From the NCBI GenBank assembly GCA_900112325.1, contig FOLJ01000013.1:1-64000 (forward strand): a stretch of 64,000 nucleotides of DNA. Direction: 5' to 3'. The translations under genes and the position numbers were made by a program. The stretch is from Micromonospora sediminimaris (lineage in GTDB: Bacteria > Actinomycetota > Actinomycetes > Mycobacteriales > Micromonosporaceae). This document shows, piece by piece, positions 1 through 8,732 of the stretch. The stretch's first letter is position 1, and every line of letters begins with the position of its first letter. The notes below the pieces were generated by a model. That model was given only the letters and a program-made list of their open reading frames with translations. It was not told the DNA's origin and made no database searches.

Positions 1-440
1 GCCTGACCACCGAGATCACCGACGAGTGCTTCGGCCCGCTCATGGTGGTGGTCCGCTACCGCGACGTCACCGAACTCGACGCCGCGCTGGCGACCGTGCC
101 GCCGTCGCTCACCGGCTCCATCCACAGCGGACCGGAGGACGACACCGTCGCCGTACGCAGGCTCGTCGACGTCTTCGCCGCCCGCTCCGGTCGCATCGTC
201 TTCGACGGCTACCCCACTGGCGTCCGGGTGTCGTGGGCCCAGCACCACGGCGGTCCCTGGCCGTCGACGAATGCCGTGCACACCTCCGTGGGCGCCACCT
301 CGATCCGACGCTTCCTACGCCCGCTGGCCTGGCAGAACGCCCCGGAGTGGATGCTGCCTGCGGAGTTGCGAGACGAGTACACCGCCATTCCCCGCCGAGT
401 CGATGGGAGGTGGCTGCCAGGAATCGATCGCCAGCCCTGA
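1..440 (+). CDS. Aldehyde dehydrogenase, C-terminal end (partial)
   Basis: The gene enters from the left edge; the frame is open from base 3 and ends in TGA at 438-440. The visible tail begins LTTEITDECFGPLMVVVRY, which is the ECFGP motif of NAD(P)-dependent aldehyde dehydrogenases, and carries a late TNAVHTSVGATSIRRFLRPL stretch typical of 2,5-dioxovalerate (alpha-ketoglutarate semialdehyde) dehydrogenases. That enzyme makes 2-oxoglutarate in oxidative sugar-acid breakdown. This fits the neighbours: an importer and an IlvD/Edd-type dehydratase follow on the same strand. The catalytic Cys/Glu region lies outside the window, so the exact substrate is inferred from the tail and context. Confidence 0.8.
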   Translation, partial: LTTEITDECFGPLMVVVRYRDVTELDAALATVPPSLTGSIHSGPEDDTVAVRRLVDVFAARSGRIVFDGYPTGVRVSWAQHHGGPWPSTNAVHTSVGATSIRRFLRPLAWQNAPEWMLPAELRDEYTAIPRRVDGRWLPGIDRQP

Positions 441-489
441 TGTGGACGCATGGAACCTCGCGCACCGAGCCCGAAGGGAACCCACGTCA

Positions 490-1830
490 ATGAAGACGAC
501 ACGAACACTCGCGACGGTGGCGATGCTCGTAGCCGCGAGCGGCCTGGCCGCCTGCTCCTCGGACGAAGGCGGAAGCGACGCGAGTAACTGCACCAACACC
601 ATCACCAAGCAGGACCTGCCGGTTGTGACGATGTGGGCCTGGTACCCCAACATGCAACTGGTCGTGGACAACTTCAACAAGGCCAACGACGAGGTCCAGG
701 TCTGCTGGACCAACGTCGGGCAGGGCGGCGACCAGTACGACAAGTTCCAGACGGCCATCTCGGCGGGCACCGGCGCGCCTGACGTGATCATGGTCGAGAT
801 GGACCGGATCCCGACCTTCCAGATCCAGAACGCGCTCGTCGACATCAGTGGGTACGGCCTCGACGCGGTCCGGGCCAACTACGGCGACGGCGCCTGGAAG
901 GACGTCTCGGTCGGCGACGCGGTCTACGGCGTACCTGTCGACGGCGGCCCGCTGGCGATGATCTACCGGAAGGACATCTTCGACAAGTACGAGATCACCC
1001 CACCGAAGACCTGGGCCGAGTACGAGCAGGCTGCCCAGAAGGTGAAGGACGCCGGTGGACCGCTCTTCGGTGACCTCGGCGCGAACGTCCCGGCGCTGAT
1101 GATGGCGCTACAGATCCAGAAGGGCGCAGCCCCGTTCACCTACGATCCCGCCCAGCCGGAATCGATCGGGGTACGGCTGAACGACCAGGCATCGAAGGAC
1201 GTCCTGGAGTACTGGGGCGGTCTGGTCCGCAAGGGCTTGGTCGGGACGCAGGACCAGTTCACCCCGGAGTACATCTCCGGAGTCATCAACGGCAACTACG
1301 CGACCTACATCTCGGCCGCCTGGGCGCCCGGTTACCTGACCGGCGCGGGCGTCGGTCAGGGTGACGACACCGGCACGTTCGCGGTGGCGCCGTTGCCGCA
1401 GTGGGATCCGAACAATCCGGTCCAGGTGAACTGGGGCGGATCGGCCTTCTCCGTCACCAGCCAGTCCAAACAGCCGGAACTCGCGGCCAAGGCCGCCTAC
1501 GGCCTCTACGCCGACGAGGAGTCGCTCACCGACGGCTGGACCAACCAGATCATCTTCCCGCTCAACCTGACCGCACTCAACAATCCCGAGTTCGTCGACC
1601 TCAAGGTGGCGTTCTTCGACGGCCAGCAGGCGAACAAGGAGGTGTACGTCCCCGCCGCCAACGCCTACCAGGGCGTCGTCTACAGCCCGTTCGGCCAGTA
1701 CTACTTCGATGCCATGACCAAGCAGATCAGCGAGATGAGCGCCGGCTCCATCACCGGATCGCAGGCCGCTGACCGGCTCCAGGAAGACGTGACGAAGCAC
1801 GCCACCGAGCAGGGATTCACCGTCCAGTGA
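490..1830 (+). CDS. Sugar ABC transporter substrate-binding lipoprotein
   Basis: This 446-residue extracellular solute-binding protein belongs to the family-1 group that captures sugars for ABC import. The chosen ATG opens a lipoprotein signal peptide with basic N-terminus, hydrophobic core and lipobox LAAC at Cys22; longer upstream starts would bury that signal. Aromatic-rich segments such as WAWYPNMQLVVDNF and the hinge-like EYISGVINGNYATYISAAW fit sugar-binding SBPs. Two permease genes follow at once, and a sugar-acid dehydratase closes the row, so the ligand may be a pentose, an aldonate or an oligosaccharide that yields one. No ATPase gene is present in this cluster. Confidence 0.9.
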   Translation: MKTTRTLATVAMLVAASGLAACSSDEGGSDASNCTNTITKQDLPVVTMWAWYPNMQLVVDNFNKANDEVQVCWTNVGQGGDQYDKFQTAISAGTGAPDVIMVEMDRIPTFQIQNALVDISGYGLDAVRANYGDGAWKDVSVGDAVYGVPVDGGPLAMIYRKDIFDKYEITPPKTWAEYEQAAQKVKDAGGPLFGDLGANVPALMMALQIQKGAAPFTYDPAQPESIGVRLNDQASKDVLEYWGGLVRKGLVGTQDQFTPEYISGVINGNYATYISAAWAPGYLTGAGVGQGDDTGTFAVAPLPQWDPNNPVQVNWGGSAFSVTSQSKQPELAAKAAYGLYADEESLTDGWTNQIIFPLNLTALNNPEFVDLKVAFFDGQQANKEVYVPAANAYQGVVYSPFGQYYFDAMTKQISEMSAGSITGSQAADRLQEDVTKHATEQGFTVQ

Positions 1831-1907
1831 CCGACCGGGTGGGCCGTGCCGTCCTCCCCCGGCCGGCCCACCCTCCACCCCCAGCGGCCCTCGTCCCGGA
1901 GCCCGAG

Positions 1908-2849
1908 ATGACATCGTTGACCGAGAAGCGCGCACCGCGTACTCAGGATGAGAAGCGCAAGACCCGCGGCAAGACGCGCCGCCGTGAGCACCTGACCGGG
2001 TGGCTGTTCGTCGGGCCGTTCGGGGTCGTCTTCCTGGCGTTCCTCATCGCCCCACTGGCGTACGCGCTGTACCTCAGCCTGTTTCAGAAGAAGCTGATCG
2101 GTGGCACCAGCTTCGTCCTGTTCGACAACTACGTGAAGGCGTTCACCGACCCGAGCTTCCTGTCCGGAGCGTGGTTCGTCATCCGCTTCGCGCTCGTCGC
2201 CATCCCGGTCCAGATCGCCGTCGCGCTCGCCATGGCCCTCATCCTGGACGCGGTGACCTCGCTGTTCACCCGCTTCTCCCGCCTCATGATCTTCCTGCCG
2301 TACGCGATCCCCACGGTCATCGGGGCCGTGATGTGGGGGTTCCTGTACAGCCGGAGCTTCGGCCCGCTCACCGACGTCTTCGGATTCTTCGGCGCCACCG
2401 CACCCGACTTCCTCAGCAGCAACCTGATCTTCTACGGCCTGCTCAACATCGTCACCTGGCAGTGGGCCGGCTACTACATGATCATCCTGTACGCGGCCCT
2501 CCAGGGCATCGACCCGACACTCTACGAGGCCGCCCGCATGGACGGTGCCGGACGATGGCAGGTCGCCCGGCGGATCAAGATTCCGCTGATCGCGCCCGCG
2601 CTGATCCTGATCCTGGTCTTCTCGCTCATCGGCACCCTGCAGTTCTTCAACGAACCGCAGATCCTGCGATACCTGGCAGCCGGCACGATCGGGTCGGACT
2701 TCACGCCCAACATGTACGCGTACCAGCAGGCGTTCGGGCTGGCCAACTTCAACTACGGGTCGGCGATCTCCTTCGCCCTCGGCGGAGTCGTCTTCGTCTG
2801 CGTCTACGCCTTCCTGTTCTTCACCCGCAAGCGGAGGAGCTTCCTCTGA
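1908..2849 (+). CDS. Sugar ABC transporter permease, MalF type
   Basis: The 313-residue inner-membrane protein has six hydrophobic segments and the cytoplasmic EAA loop YEAARMDGAGRWQVARRIKI, which docks onto the ATPase. The N-terminal ~35 residues are strongly basic (KRKTRGKTRRRE), as expected for a cytoplasmic tail before the first helix. I chose the ATG at 1908 because GGAG lies at 1898-1901; the frame is open upstream to 1827 but those residues are proline-rich and unlike a permease. Its stop overlaps the next start in TGATG, showing translational coupling with the MalG-type partner. Confidence 0.9.
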   Translation: MTSLTEKRAPRTQDEKRKTRGKTRRREHLTGWLFVGPFGVVFLAFLIAPLAYALYLSLFQKKLIGGTSFVLFDNYVKAFTDPSFLSGAWFVIRFALVAIPVQIAVALAMALILDAVTSLFTRFSRLMIFLPYAIPTVIGAVMWGFLYSRSFGPLTDVFGFFGATAPDFLSSNLIFYGLLNIVTWQWAGYYMIILYAALQGIDPTLYEAARMDGAGRWQVARRIKIPLIAPALILILVFSLIGTLQFFNEPQILRYLAAGTIGSDFTPNMYAYQQAFGLANFNYGSAISFALGGVVFVCVYAFLFFTRKRRSFL

Positions 2850-3727
2850 TGTCCGAGAGCGCCAGCGCCGGCCACCGCCGAGCGCAACGCCACCTTCCGC
2901 TGCAGATCCTGCTCGGCTTCCTGGTGATCTACTTTCTCGTGCCGTTCTGGTGGGTCGTCGTCAACAGCTCCAAGGATGCGCCGGGCCTGTTCGGTGGCGG
3001 CAACACCCTCTGGTTCGCCGACCAGGTCGACTACCTCGGCAACCTCAGGCAGTTGTTCACCTACGACGGGGGCATCTACCTGCGGTGGCTGCTGAACTCC
3101 ACGCTGTACGCGCTCGCCGGCGGAATCGGCGCCACAGTCCTGGCGGTCATGGCCGGCTACGGGTTCGCCAAGTACCGCTTCGCCGCCCGGCGCTTCAGTT
3201 TCGCGGTCGTGCTCGGCGCGCTGATGGTGCCGGCCACCGCCCTGGTCATCCCGACCTTCATCATGTTCGCCCGGCTCGGCCTGACCAACACGGTCTGGGC
3301 CGTGATCCTCCCGTCGCTGCTCAACCCATTCGGTGTCTACCTGATGCACGTGTACGCGCGCGACGCGGTGCCCGACGAGATCCTGGACGCGGCGCGGGCC
3401 GACGGCGCGGGCGAGGTACGGACGTTTCTCCAGATCGCCCTTCCGCTGATGCGCCCCGCAGTGGTCACCGTCCTGCTCCTGTCCGCGGTCGCGTCCTGGA
3501 ACAACTACTTCCTGCCGCTGGCCATGCTCTCCGACAACCGGCTCTTCCCGGTCACCGTCGGCCTCGGCCTCTGGCAGGGGGTCGCCTCCGCGAACAACGC
3601 GGGCGGCACCTCCCTGTGGAGCCTGATCATCCTGGGCTCCCTCGTGTCGGTCATCCCATTGATCATCGCGTTCTTCAGCCTGCAACGGCACTGGCGCGGC
3701 GGGCTGTCCGTCGGGGGCCTCAGGTAG
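2849..3727 (+). CDS. Sugar ABC transporter permease, MalG type
   Basis: The second permease of the importer has 292 residues, six predicted helices and the EAA-type loop DAARADGAGEVRTFLQIALP. A clear ribosome site, GGAGGAG at 2833-2839, sits inside the end of the preceding gene, and the ATG overlaps its stop codon. The protein should pair with the MalF-type subunit to form the translocation path. The ATPase must come from elsewhere; the only candidate in the window is the gene at 5604-6812. Confidence 0.9.
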   Translation: MSESASAGHRRAQRHLPLQILLGFLVIYFLVPFWWVVVNSSKDAPGLFGGGNTLWFADQVDYLGNLRQLFTYDGGIYLRWLLNSTLYALAGGIGATVLAVMAGYGFAKYRFAARRFSFAVVLGALMVPATALVIPTFIMFARLGLTNTVWAVILPSLLNPFGVYLMHVYARDAVPDEILDAARADGAGEVRTFLQIALPLMRPAVVTVLLLSAVASWNNYFLPLAMLSDNRLFPVTVGLGLWQGVASANNAGGTSLWSLIILGSLVSVIPLIIAFFSLQRHWRGGLSVGGLR

Positions 3728-3806
3728 CCGCCGCCAACTGATCGACAGCTTGCCCCTCGACCGCCGCCCACTGCGCGGCCAGAGCTTTGACAGGAAAGGT
3801 GTGCTG

Positions 3807-5534
3807 ATGTCGATGACGAGTCGACCGCTGCGCAGCGGCCAGTGGTTCGGTGCCGACGGCCGCAACGGGTTCATTCATCGATCGTGGATGCGCAACCAGG
3901 GGTTCGCCGACGACGTCTTCGACGGTCGACCGGTGATCGGCATCGCGACCACCTGGTCGGAGCTGACTCCGTGTAACGCTCACCTGCGCGAGCTGGCTGA
4001 ATCGGTGAAGCGGGGAATCTGGGAGAGCGGCGGCCTGCCGCTGGAGTTTCCCGCGATGAGCCTCGGCGAACCCCTCATGCGGCCCACCACCATGCTCTAC
4101 CGCAACCTGCTGGCGATGGAGGCGGAGGAACTGATCAGGGCCAACCCCCTCGACGGCGTGGTCCTGCTTTCCGGCTGCGACAAGACCACGCCCGGCCTGC
4201 TGATGGGTGCGGCAAGCGTCGACCTGCCGACCCTGTTGATCACCGGCGGGCCGATGCTCAACGGCAAGTTCCGTGGCCAGGACATCGGGTCCGGCACCGC
4301 CGTCTGGCGCTTCACCGAGGATCTTCGGGCCGGCCGGGTGACCGCGGCCGACTGCGCCGAGGCGGAGGTCTGCATGTCCCGCAGCCGGGGCCACTGCATG
4401 ACCATGGGCACCGCCTCCACCATGGCCTGCGTGACCGAGGCGTTGGGCGTGCAACTGCCGGGCGCCGCCGCGGTTCCGGCGGTCGACTCACGACGGTACG
4501 CGCTCGCCCACGCCGCCGGACGGCGCATCGTCGACATGGTCGACCAGGATCAGCGCCTGTCCATGGTGCTCACCCGCGAGGCGTTCGAGAACGCCATCCG
4601 GGTCAACGCCGCGATCGGTGGCTCCACAAACGCCGTGGTGCATCTGCTCGCCATCGCCGGCCGCGTCGGTGTGCCCCTGTCGCTTGAGGACTTCGACACC
4701 CTCACCGGCGACGTACCCATGCTTGTCAACCTGATGCCGTCCGGGACGTACCTGATGGAGGACTTCGCGTACGCCGGTGGGGTGCCGGCGGTGATGGCGG
4801 AGATCGCCCCGCTGCTGCACCTGGACCAGATCACGGTCAGCGGGAAGAGCGTGGCCGACAACATCGACGGCGTCCAGTGCTGGAACCGGCAGGTCATCGG
4901 CACCCTCGCCGAACCCTTCCAACCCGCCGGATCGGGCACCGTCGTGCTACGTGGGTCGCTCGCGCCGTCCGGTGCGGTGCTGAAGGTCTCCGCCGCCTCG
5001 GCTCACCTGCTCACCCACACCGGGCCGGCGCTGGTCTTCGACCGGATCGAGGAGTACGCCGTCGCCGCCGACGATCCGGACCTCGACGTCACGCCCGACA
5101 CCGTCATCGTGGTGCGCAACGCCGGACCGCGCGGCTACCCGGGCTTCCCCGAGGTGGGCAACGTGCCCATGCCGCGACGGCTGCTCGCCGCCGGCATCAC
5201 CGACATGGTGCGGATCTCCGACGCCCGGATGAGCGGCACCGGGTACGGCACCTGTGTCCTGCACGCGGCACCGGAGGCGTCGGTGGGCGGCCCACTCGCG
5301 CTGGTACGCACCGGCGACCTGGTCCGCCTCGACGTCCCGACACGCCGCCTGGACCTGCTGGTCGACGAGGCCGAACTCGCCGAACGCCGCTCCGCCTGGC
5401 AGCCGCCGCGACCGGTGGCCGATCGCGGATGGGTACGGCTGTACAGCGAGCACGTCCAGCAGGCCGACCAAGGCGCGGACCTGGACTTCCTGGTCGGCGG
5501 CAGCGGCAGCGCGGTGCCTCGACACTCACACTGA
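3807..5534 (+). CDS. IlvD/Edd-family sugar-acid dehydratase
   Basis: This 575-residue Fe-S dehydratase removes water from an aldonic acid to give a 2-keto-3-deoxy acid. Three cysteines placed as in the pentonate dehydratases are visible: Cys56 in TPCNAHL, Cys124 in SGCDKTTPG and Cys197 in RGHCMTMGTAS. The late loop ISDARMSGTGYGT holds the conserved active-site serine region. The second and third motifs match the pentonate/hexonate branch (L-arabonate, D-xylonate, galactonate) better than dihydroxy-acid dehydratase of branched-chain synthesis. AGGAAAGG at 3792-3799 selects the ATG at 3807. With the upstream semialdehyde dehydrogenase it would cover two steps of a Weimberg-type route; the aldonate substrate is not decided by sequence. 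Confidence 0.85.
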   Translation: MSMTSRPLRSGQWFGADGRNGFIHRSWMRNQGFADDVFDGRPVIGIATTWSELTPCNAHLRELAESVKRGIWESGGLPLEFPAMSLGEPLMRPTTMLYRNLLAMEAEELIRANPLDGVVLLSGCDKTTPGLLMGAASVDLPTLLITGGPMLNGKFRGQDIGSGTAVWRFTEDLRAGRVTAADCAEAEVCMSRSRGHCMTMGTASTMACVTEALGVQLPGAAAVPAVDSRRYALAHAAGRRIVDMVDQDQRLSMVLTREAFENAIRVNAAIGGSTNAVVHLLAIAGRVGVPLSLEDFDTLTGDVPMLVNLMPSGTYLMEDFAYAGGVPAVMAEIAPLLHLDQITVSGKSVADNIDGVQCWNRQVIGTLAEPFQPAGSGTVVLRGSLAPSGAVLKVSAASAHLLTHTGPALVFDRIEEYAVAADDPDLDVTPDTVIVVRNAGPRGYPGFPEVGNVPMPRRLLAAGITDMVRISDARMSGTGYGTCVLHAAPEASVGGPLALVRTGDLVRLDVPTRRLDLLVDEAELAERRSAWQPPRPVADRGWVRLYSEHVQQADQGADLDFLVGGSGSAVPRHSH

Positions 5535-5543
5535 CCCGCTCAC

Positions 5544-5587
5544 CTGGGTACATCTGTTGTCGCTGGGACGACAACAGATGTACCCAG
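5544..5587. terminator. Bidirectional terminator hairpin
   Basis: A perfect 19-bp inverted repeat (5544-5562 with 5569-5587) encloses a 6-base loop. It lies between the converging dehydratase and sugC genes, so it can stop transcription from both sides. Confidence 0.8.
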
Positions 5588-5603
5588 CGGTCATCGCGAC
5601 CGG

Positions 5604-6812
5604 TCAGTCGGCGAGGGTGCCGGCGGCGCGGCCCTCGTGCAGGGTGAGGTTGCGGCCGTCGGACGGGTCGAACAGGTGGATCTTCTCCAGGTTGAACCAG
5701 ACCCGCCGGTCCTCGCCCTCGGTGACTGTCGACTCCGCCGACAGCCGGGTGACCAGGTTCGACCCGGCGCCGCTGAAGTCGGCCGCGCCCGCGTCGGCGG
5801 CCAACTCCTCCAACTCGGCGGAGGTGGCCCGCTCCCCCTCGACGCTCAGGTAGACGTACTTGTCCGAGCCCATCGACTCGACGATGTCCACCGGGGCGGT
5901 GAACTCCATGCCCCGACGGCCGGTCTCCTCGTCGATCAGTTCGGCGTCCTCGAAGTGCTCCGGACGGATGCCGAGGATCAGCTCCCGAGGGGCGTCGGCC
6001 CCCTCCAACTCGCGGCGGATCCGGTCGCCGATCGGCACGTCACCCAGGGCGGTACGCAGCGTTCCCTCCTCGACCTTGGCGGTCAGGAAGTTCATCGACG
6101 GCGAGCCGATGAACCCGGCCACGAAGAGGTTGTTCGGGTGGTCGTACAGCTCCTGCGGCGGACCGACCTGCTGCACCGCGCCACCGCGCATGATCACCAC
6201 ACGGTCGCCGAGGGTCATCGCCTCGGTCTGGTCGTGGGTGACGTACACGGTGGTGGTGCCGAGCTGCTTCTGCAGGCGGGAGACGACGGTACGCATCTGC
6301 ACCCGCAGCTTGGCGTCCAGGTTGGACAACGGCTCGTCCATCAGGAACGCCTTCGGCTGCCGGACGATCGCCCGACCCATCGCCACCCGCTGCCGCTGCC
6401 CGCCGGAGAGGTTGGCCGGCTTGCGGTCCAGCAACGCGGTCAGTTCCAGGACCTTCGCCGCCTCCTCCACCTTCTGCGCGATCGTCTCCTTGTCGAGCTT
6501 GGCCAGCCGCAGCGGGAACGCCATGTTCTCCCGGACGGTCATGTTCGGGTAGAGCGCGTACGACTGGAACACCATGGCGATGTCCCGGTCGCGGGGGGCC
6601 TTGTCGTTGACCCGCTGCCCGCCGATGCGCAGCTCACCGGAGCTGATGTCCTCCAGCCCGGCGATCATGTTGAGGGTGGTGGACTTGCCGCAGCCGGAGG
6701 GGCCGACCAGGATGACGAACTCGCCGTCGGCGATCTCCAGGTCGACGTCCCGCACCGCCGTGGTGCCGTCCGGGAACTTCTTGCTCACCTTGTCGAGCAC
6801 GATCTCAGCCAC
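5604..6812 (-). CDS. sugC: ABC transporter ATPase, SugC/MsiK family
   Basis: The 402-residue ATPase shows Walker A GPSGCGKST, signature LSGGQRQRVAMGRA, Walker B FLMDEPLSNLDAKL and the switch histidine in YVTHDQTEA, followed by a C-terminal TOBE-type regulatory region. It powers carbohydrate importers of the MalK/UgpC/SugC group. It is the last gene of the lpqY-sugA-sugB-sugC row, so trehalose uptake is the primary role. It is also the only sugar-type ATPase in the window while three other importers lack one, so wider service, as known for MsiK in streptomycetes, is a reasonable inference. AGGTGGTAA lies just before the start. Confidence 0.93.
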   Translation of the reverse strand: MAEIVLDKVSKKFPDGTTAVRDVDLEIADGEFVILVGPSGCGKSTTLNMIAGLEDISSGELRIGGQRVNDKAPRDRDIAMVFQSYALYPNMTVRENMAFPLRLAKLDKETIAQKVEEAAKVLELTALLDRKPANLSGGQRQRVAMGRAIVRQPKAFLMDEPLSNLDAKLRVQMRTVVSRLQKQLGTTTVYVTHDQTEAMTLGDRVVIMRGGAVQQVGPPQELYDHPNNLFVAGFIGSPSMNFLTAKVEEGTLRTALGDVPIGDRIRRELEGADAPRELILGIRPEHFEDAELIDEETGRRGMEFTAPVDIVESMGSDKYVYLSVEGERATSAELEELAADAGAADFSGAGSNLVTRLSAESTVTEGEDRRVWFNLEKIHLFDPSDGRNLTLHEGRAAGTLAD

Positions 6813-6822
6813 GAGTTACCAC

Positions 6823-7656
6823 CTATCCCTTGACGGCGCCGGAGGTCAGGCCGGAGACGATGCGGCGCTGGAAGAAGAGCACGAACAGGATGATCGGTAC
6901 CGTGATCACCACGGCGGCGGCGCAGATCGCGCCGGTCGGGTCCTCGAACTGCGAGGCGCCGGTGAAGAACGACAACGCCACCGGCACCGTGCGCGAGCGC
7001 TCGGTGGAGGTCAGCGAAATGGCGAACAGGAAGTCGTTCCAGCAGAAGATGAAGACCAGGATCGCCGTGGTGAACAGGCCCGGTGCGGCCAGCGGTGCGA
7101 TCACCCGCCGAAACGCCTGCCCCTGGGTGGCGCCGTCCATCTTGGCGGCCTTCTCCAGATCCCACGGGATCTGCTTGAAGAACGCCGACAGCGTGTAGAT
7201 CGCCAACGGCAGCGCGAAGGTGATGTACGGCAGGATCAGGCCCGGCCAGGTGTCGAAGAGGCCCAGTTGCCGCTCGATCTCGAACAGCGGCGAGACCAGC
7301 GACACCTGCGGGAACATCGCGATCAGCAGGGAGACGCCGATCAGCAGCCGCTTGCCGGGAAAATCCAACCGGGAGATCGCGTACGCGGCCATCGCGCCGA
7401 GCACGACGGCGATGGTGGTGGCGATCAACGCGATGCCGATGGAGTTGATCAACGCTCGGACGAACTGGTCGGTCGCGAAGATCGTCCGGTAGTTCTCCAG
7501 CGTCCACTCCCTCGGGATGAACTTCCCGTCGGTGAGCGTCGCCGGCGTCTTGAACGACAACGACATGATCCATAGCACCGGGGTCAGCGCGAACACGACC
7601 ACGGCGACGTCCAGCAGGCCCCAGCGCACCTTGGCCCGGGTGGTGGTGTCAGCCAT
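6823..7656 (-). CDS. sugB: Trehalose-type ABC permease SugB
   Basis: This MalG-type permease of 277 residues has six hydrophobic segments and the EAA-type loop EKAAKMDGATQGQAFRRVIA. The gene lies one base after the stop of sugA and ten bases before sugC, so the four genes form one tight operon. The assignment as SugB rests on order and on the strong similarity of the binding protein to mycobacterial LpqY, which works with SugABC to recycle trehalose. Taken alone the permease only shows membership of the carbohydrate family. Confidence 0.82.
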   Translation of the reverse strand: MADTTTRAKVRWGLLDVAVVVFALTPVLWIMSLSFKTPATLTDGKFIPREWTLENYRTIFATDQFVRALINSIGIALIATTIAVVLGAMAAYAISRLDFPGKRLLIGVSLLIAMFPQVSLVSPLFEIERQLGLFDTWPGLILPYITFALPLAIYTLSAFFKQIPWDLEKAAKMDGATQGQAFRRVIAPLAAPGLFTTAILVFIFCWNDFLFAISLTSTERSRTVPVALSFFTGASQFEDPTGAICAAAVVITVPIILFVLFFQRRIVSGLTSGAVKG

Positions 7657-7657
7657 G

Positions 7658-8656
7658 TCAGCGCCTCTCTCCGTCGTCGCTGCCCGGAGCAGCGGTACCG
7701 AACAACTTCACGAAGATGAACGCGATGATCGCGACGGTGATGAAGATCAGCACCGACATCGTCGAGCCGATGCCGAGGTTCAGCCCTCGGATCAGGTTGT
7801 TGTACGCGATCATCGACACCGACGAGGTCTCGTTGGCCCCCGACGTGAGCACGTAGATGTTGTCGAAGACCCGGAACGCGTCCAGGGTGCGGAACAGCAG
7901 CGCCACCAGGATCGCCGGCTTCATCACCGGCAGCATCACCTTGGTGAACCGCTGCCAGGCGGTCGCGCCGTCGGTGGAGGCTGCCTTGAGCAGATCCTCC
8001 GGCACCAGCGCCAGCCCCGCCATCAGCAGCAGCGCCATGAACGGCGTGGTCTTCCAGATCTCCGCCAGCATGATGATCGCCAGCGAGCTGGCCCGCTCGG
8101 TCAACGGCGCACCGTCGGAGAACAGGTTGGCCAGGTATCCGGTGCCGGGCGTCCACGCGTACCGCCAGGAGAAGGCGGCCACGACCGTGACGATGCCGTA
8201 CGGGATCAGCGCCGAGGTCCGCACGATCCCCCGCCCGACAAGCGTACGGTGCATGATCAGCGCGAGTCCCATGCCGAGCACCAGCTCCACGGCCACGGTG
8301 ACCACCGTGATCAGCATGGTCACCCCGAACGCCGTCCACCAGAACTCGTTTGTGAGCACGGTGGCGTAGTTCTGCAGACCGATGAACTCCCGCTCGGCGG
8401 GGAACCTCAGGTCGTAACGCTGCAATGAGAGCCAGACCGAGTACAGAATCGGGTAGGCGGTCACCGCCAGCATGACCAGCGCCGCCGGGGCGCACAGCAG
8501 CCAACCCAGTCGGCGCTCGGCCCGCTTGTTCTCACTCAGCGGCGGCTTGCCGCCCCGGTTGTCCCGCTGCCCGGGTAACACGGCCTGCCGGCCGCTGCGG
8601 GTGTCGGTGCCGTCGGCGGCCACGTCCGCGCCGGCCGGGGTCGCATTGACGCTCAT
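7658..8656 (-). CDS. sugA: Trehalose-type ABC permease SugA
   Basis: A MalF-type permease of 332 residues with a long polar N-terminus (about 55 residues) before the first membrane helix, then six helices and an EAA loop around LKAASTDGATAWQRFTKVML. GGAGGG before the ATG at 8656 supports this start. It sits between the LpqY-like binding protein and SugB and should form the heterodimeric channel with the latter. The long basic N-terminal tail is common in actinobacterial SugA proteins. Confidence 0.82.
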   Translation of the reverse strand: MSVNATPAGADVAADGTDTRSGRQAVLPGQRDNRGGKPPLSENKRAERRLGWLLCAPAALVMLAVTAYPILYSVWLSLQRYDLRFPAEREFIGLQNYATVLTNEFWWTAFGVTMLITVVTVAVELVLGMGLALIMHRTLVGRGIVRTSALIPYGIVTVVAAFSWRYAWTPGTGYLANLFSDGAPLTERASSLAIIMLAEIWKTTPFMALLLMAGLALVPEDLLKAASTDGATAWQRFTKVMLPVMKPAILVALLFRTLDAFRVFDNIYVLTSGANETSSVSMIAYNNLIRGLNLGIGSTMSVLIFITVAIIAFIFVKLFGTAAPGSDDGERR

Positions 8657-8732
8657 GCCGTCCCTCCGCTTCGCTCCGGTCCGGCCTGAGACACCGGCGC
8701 ACTGAGCCCGATGGTTCGCTCGCGGTGCCCGC

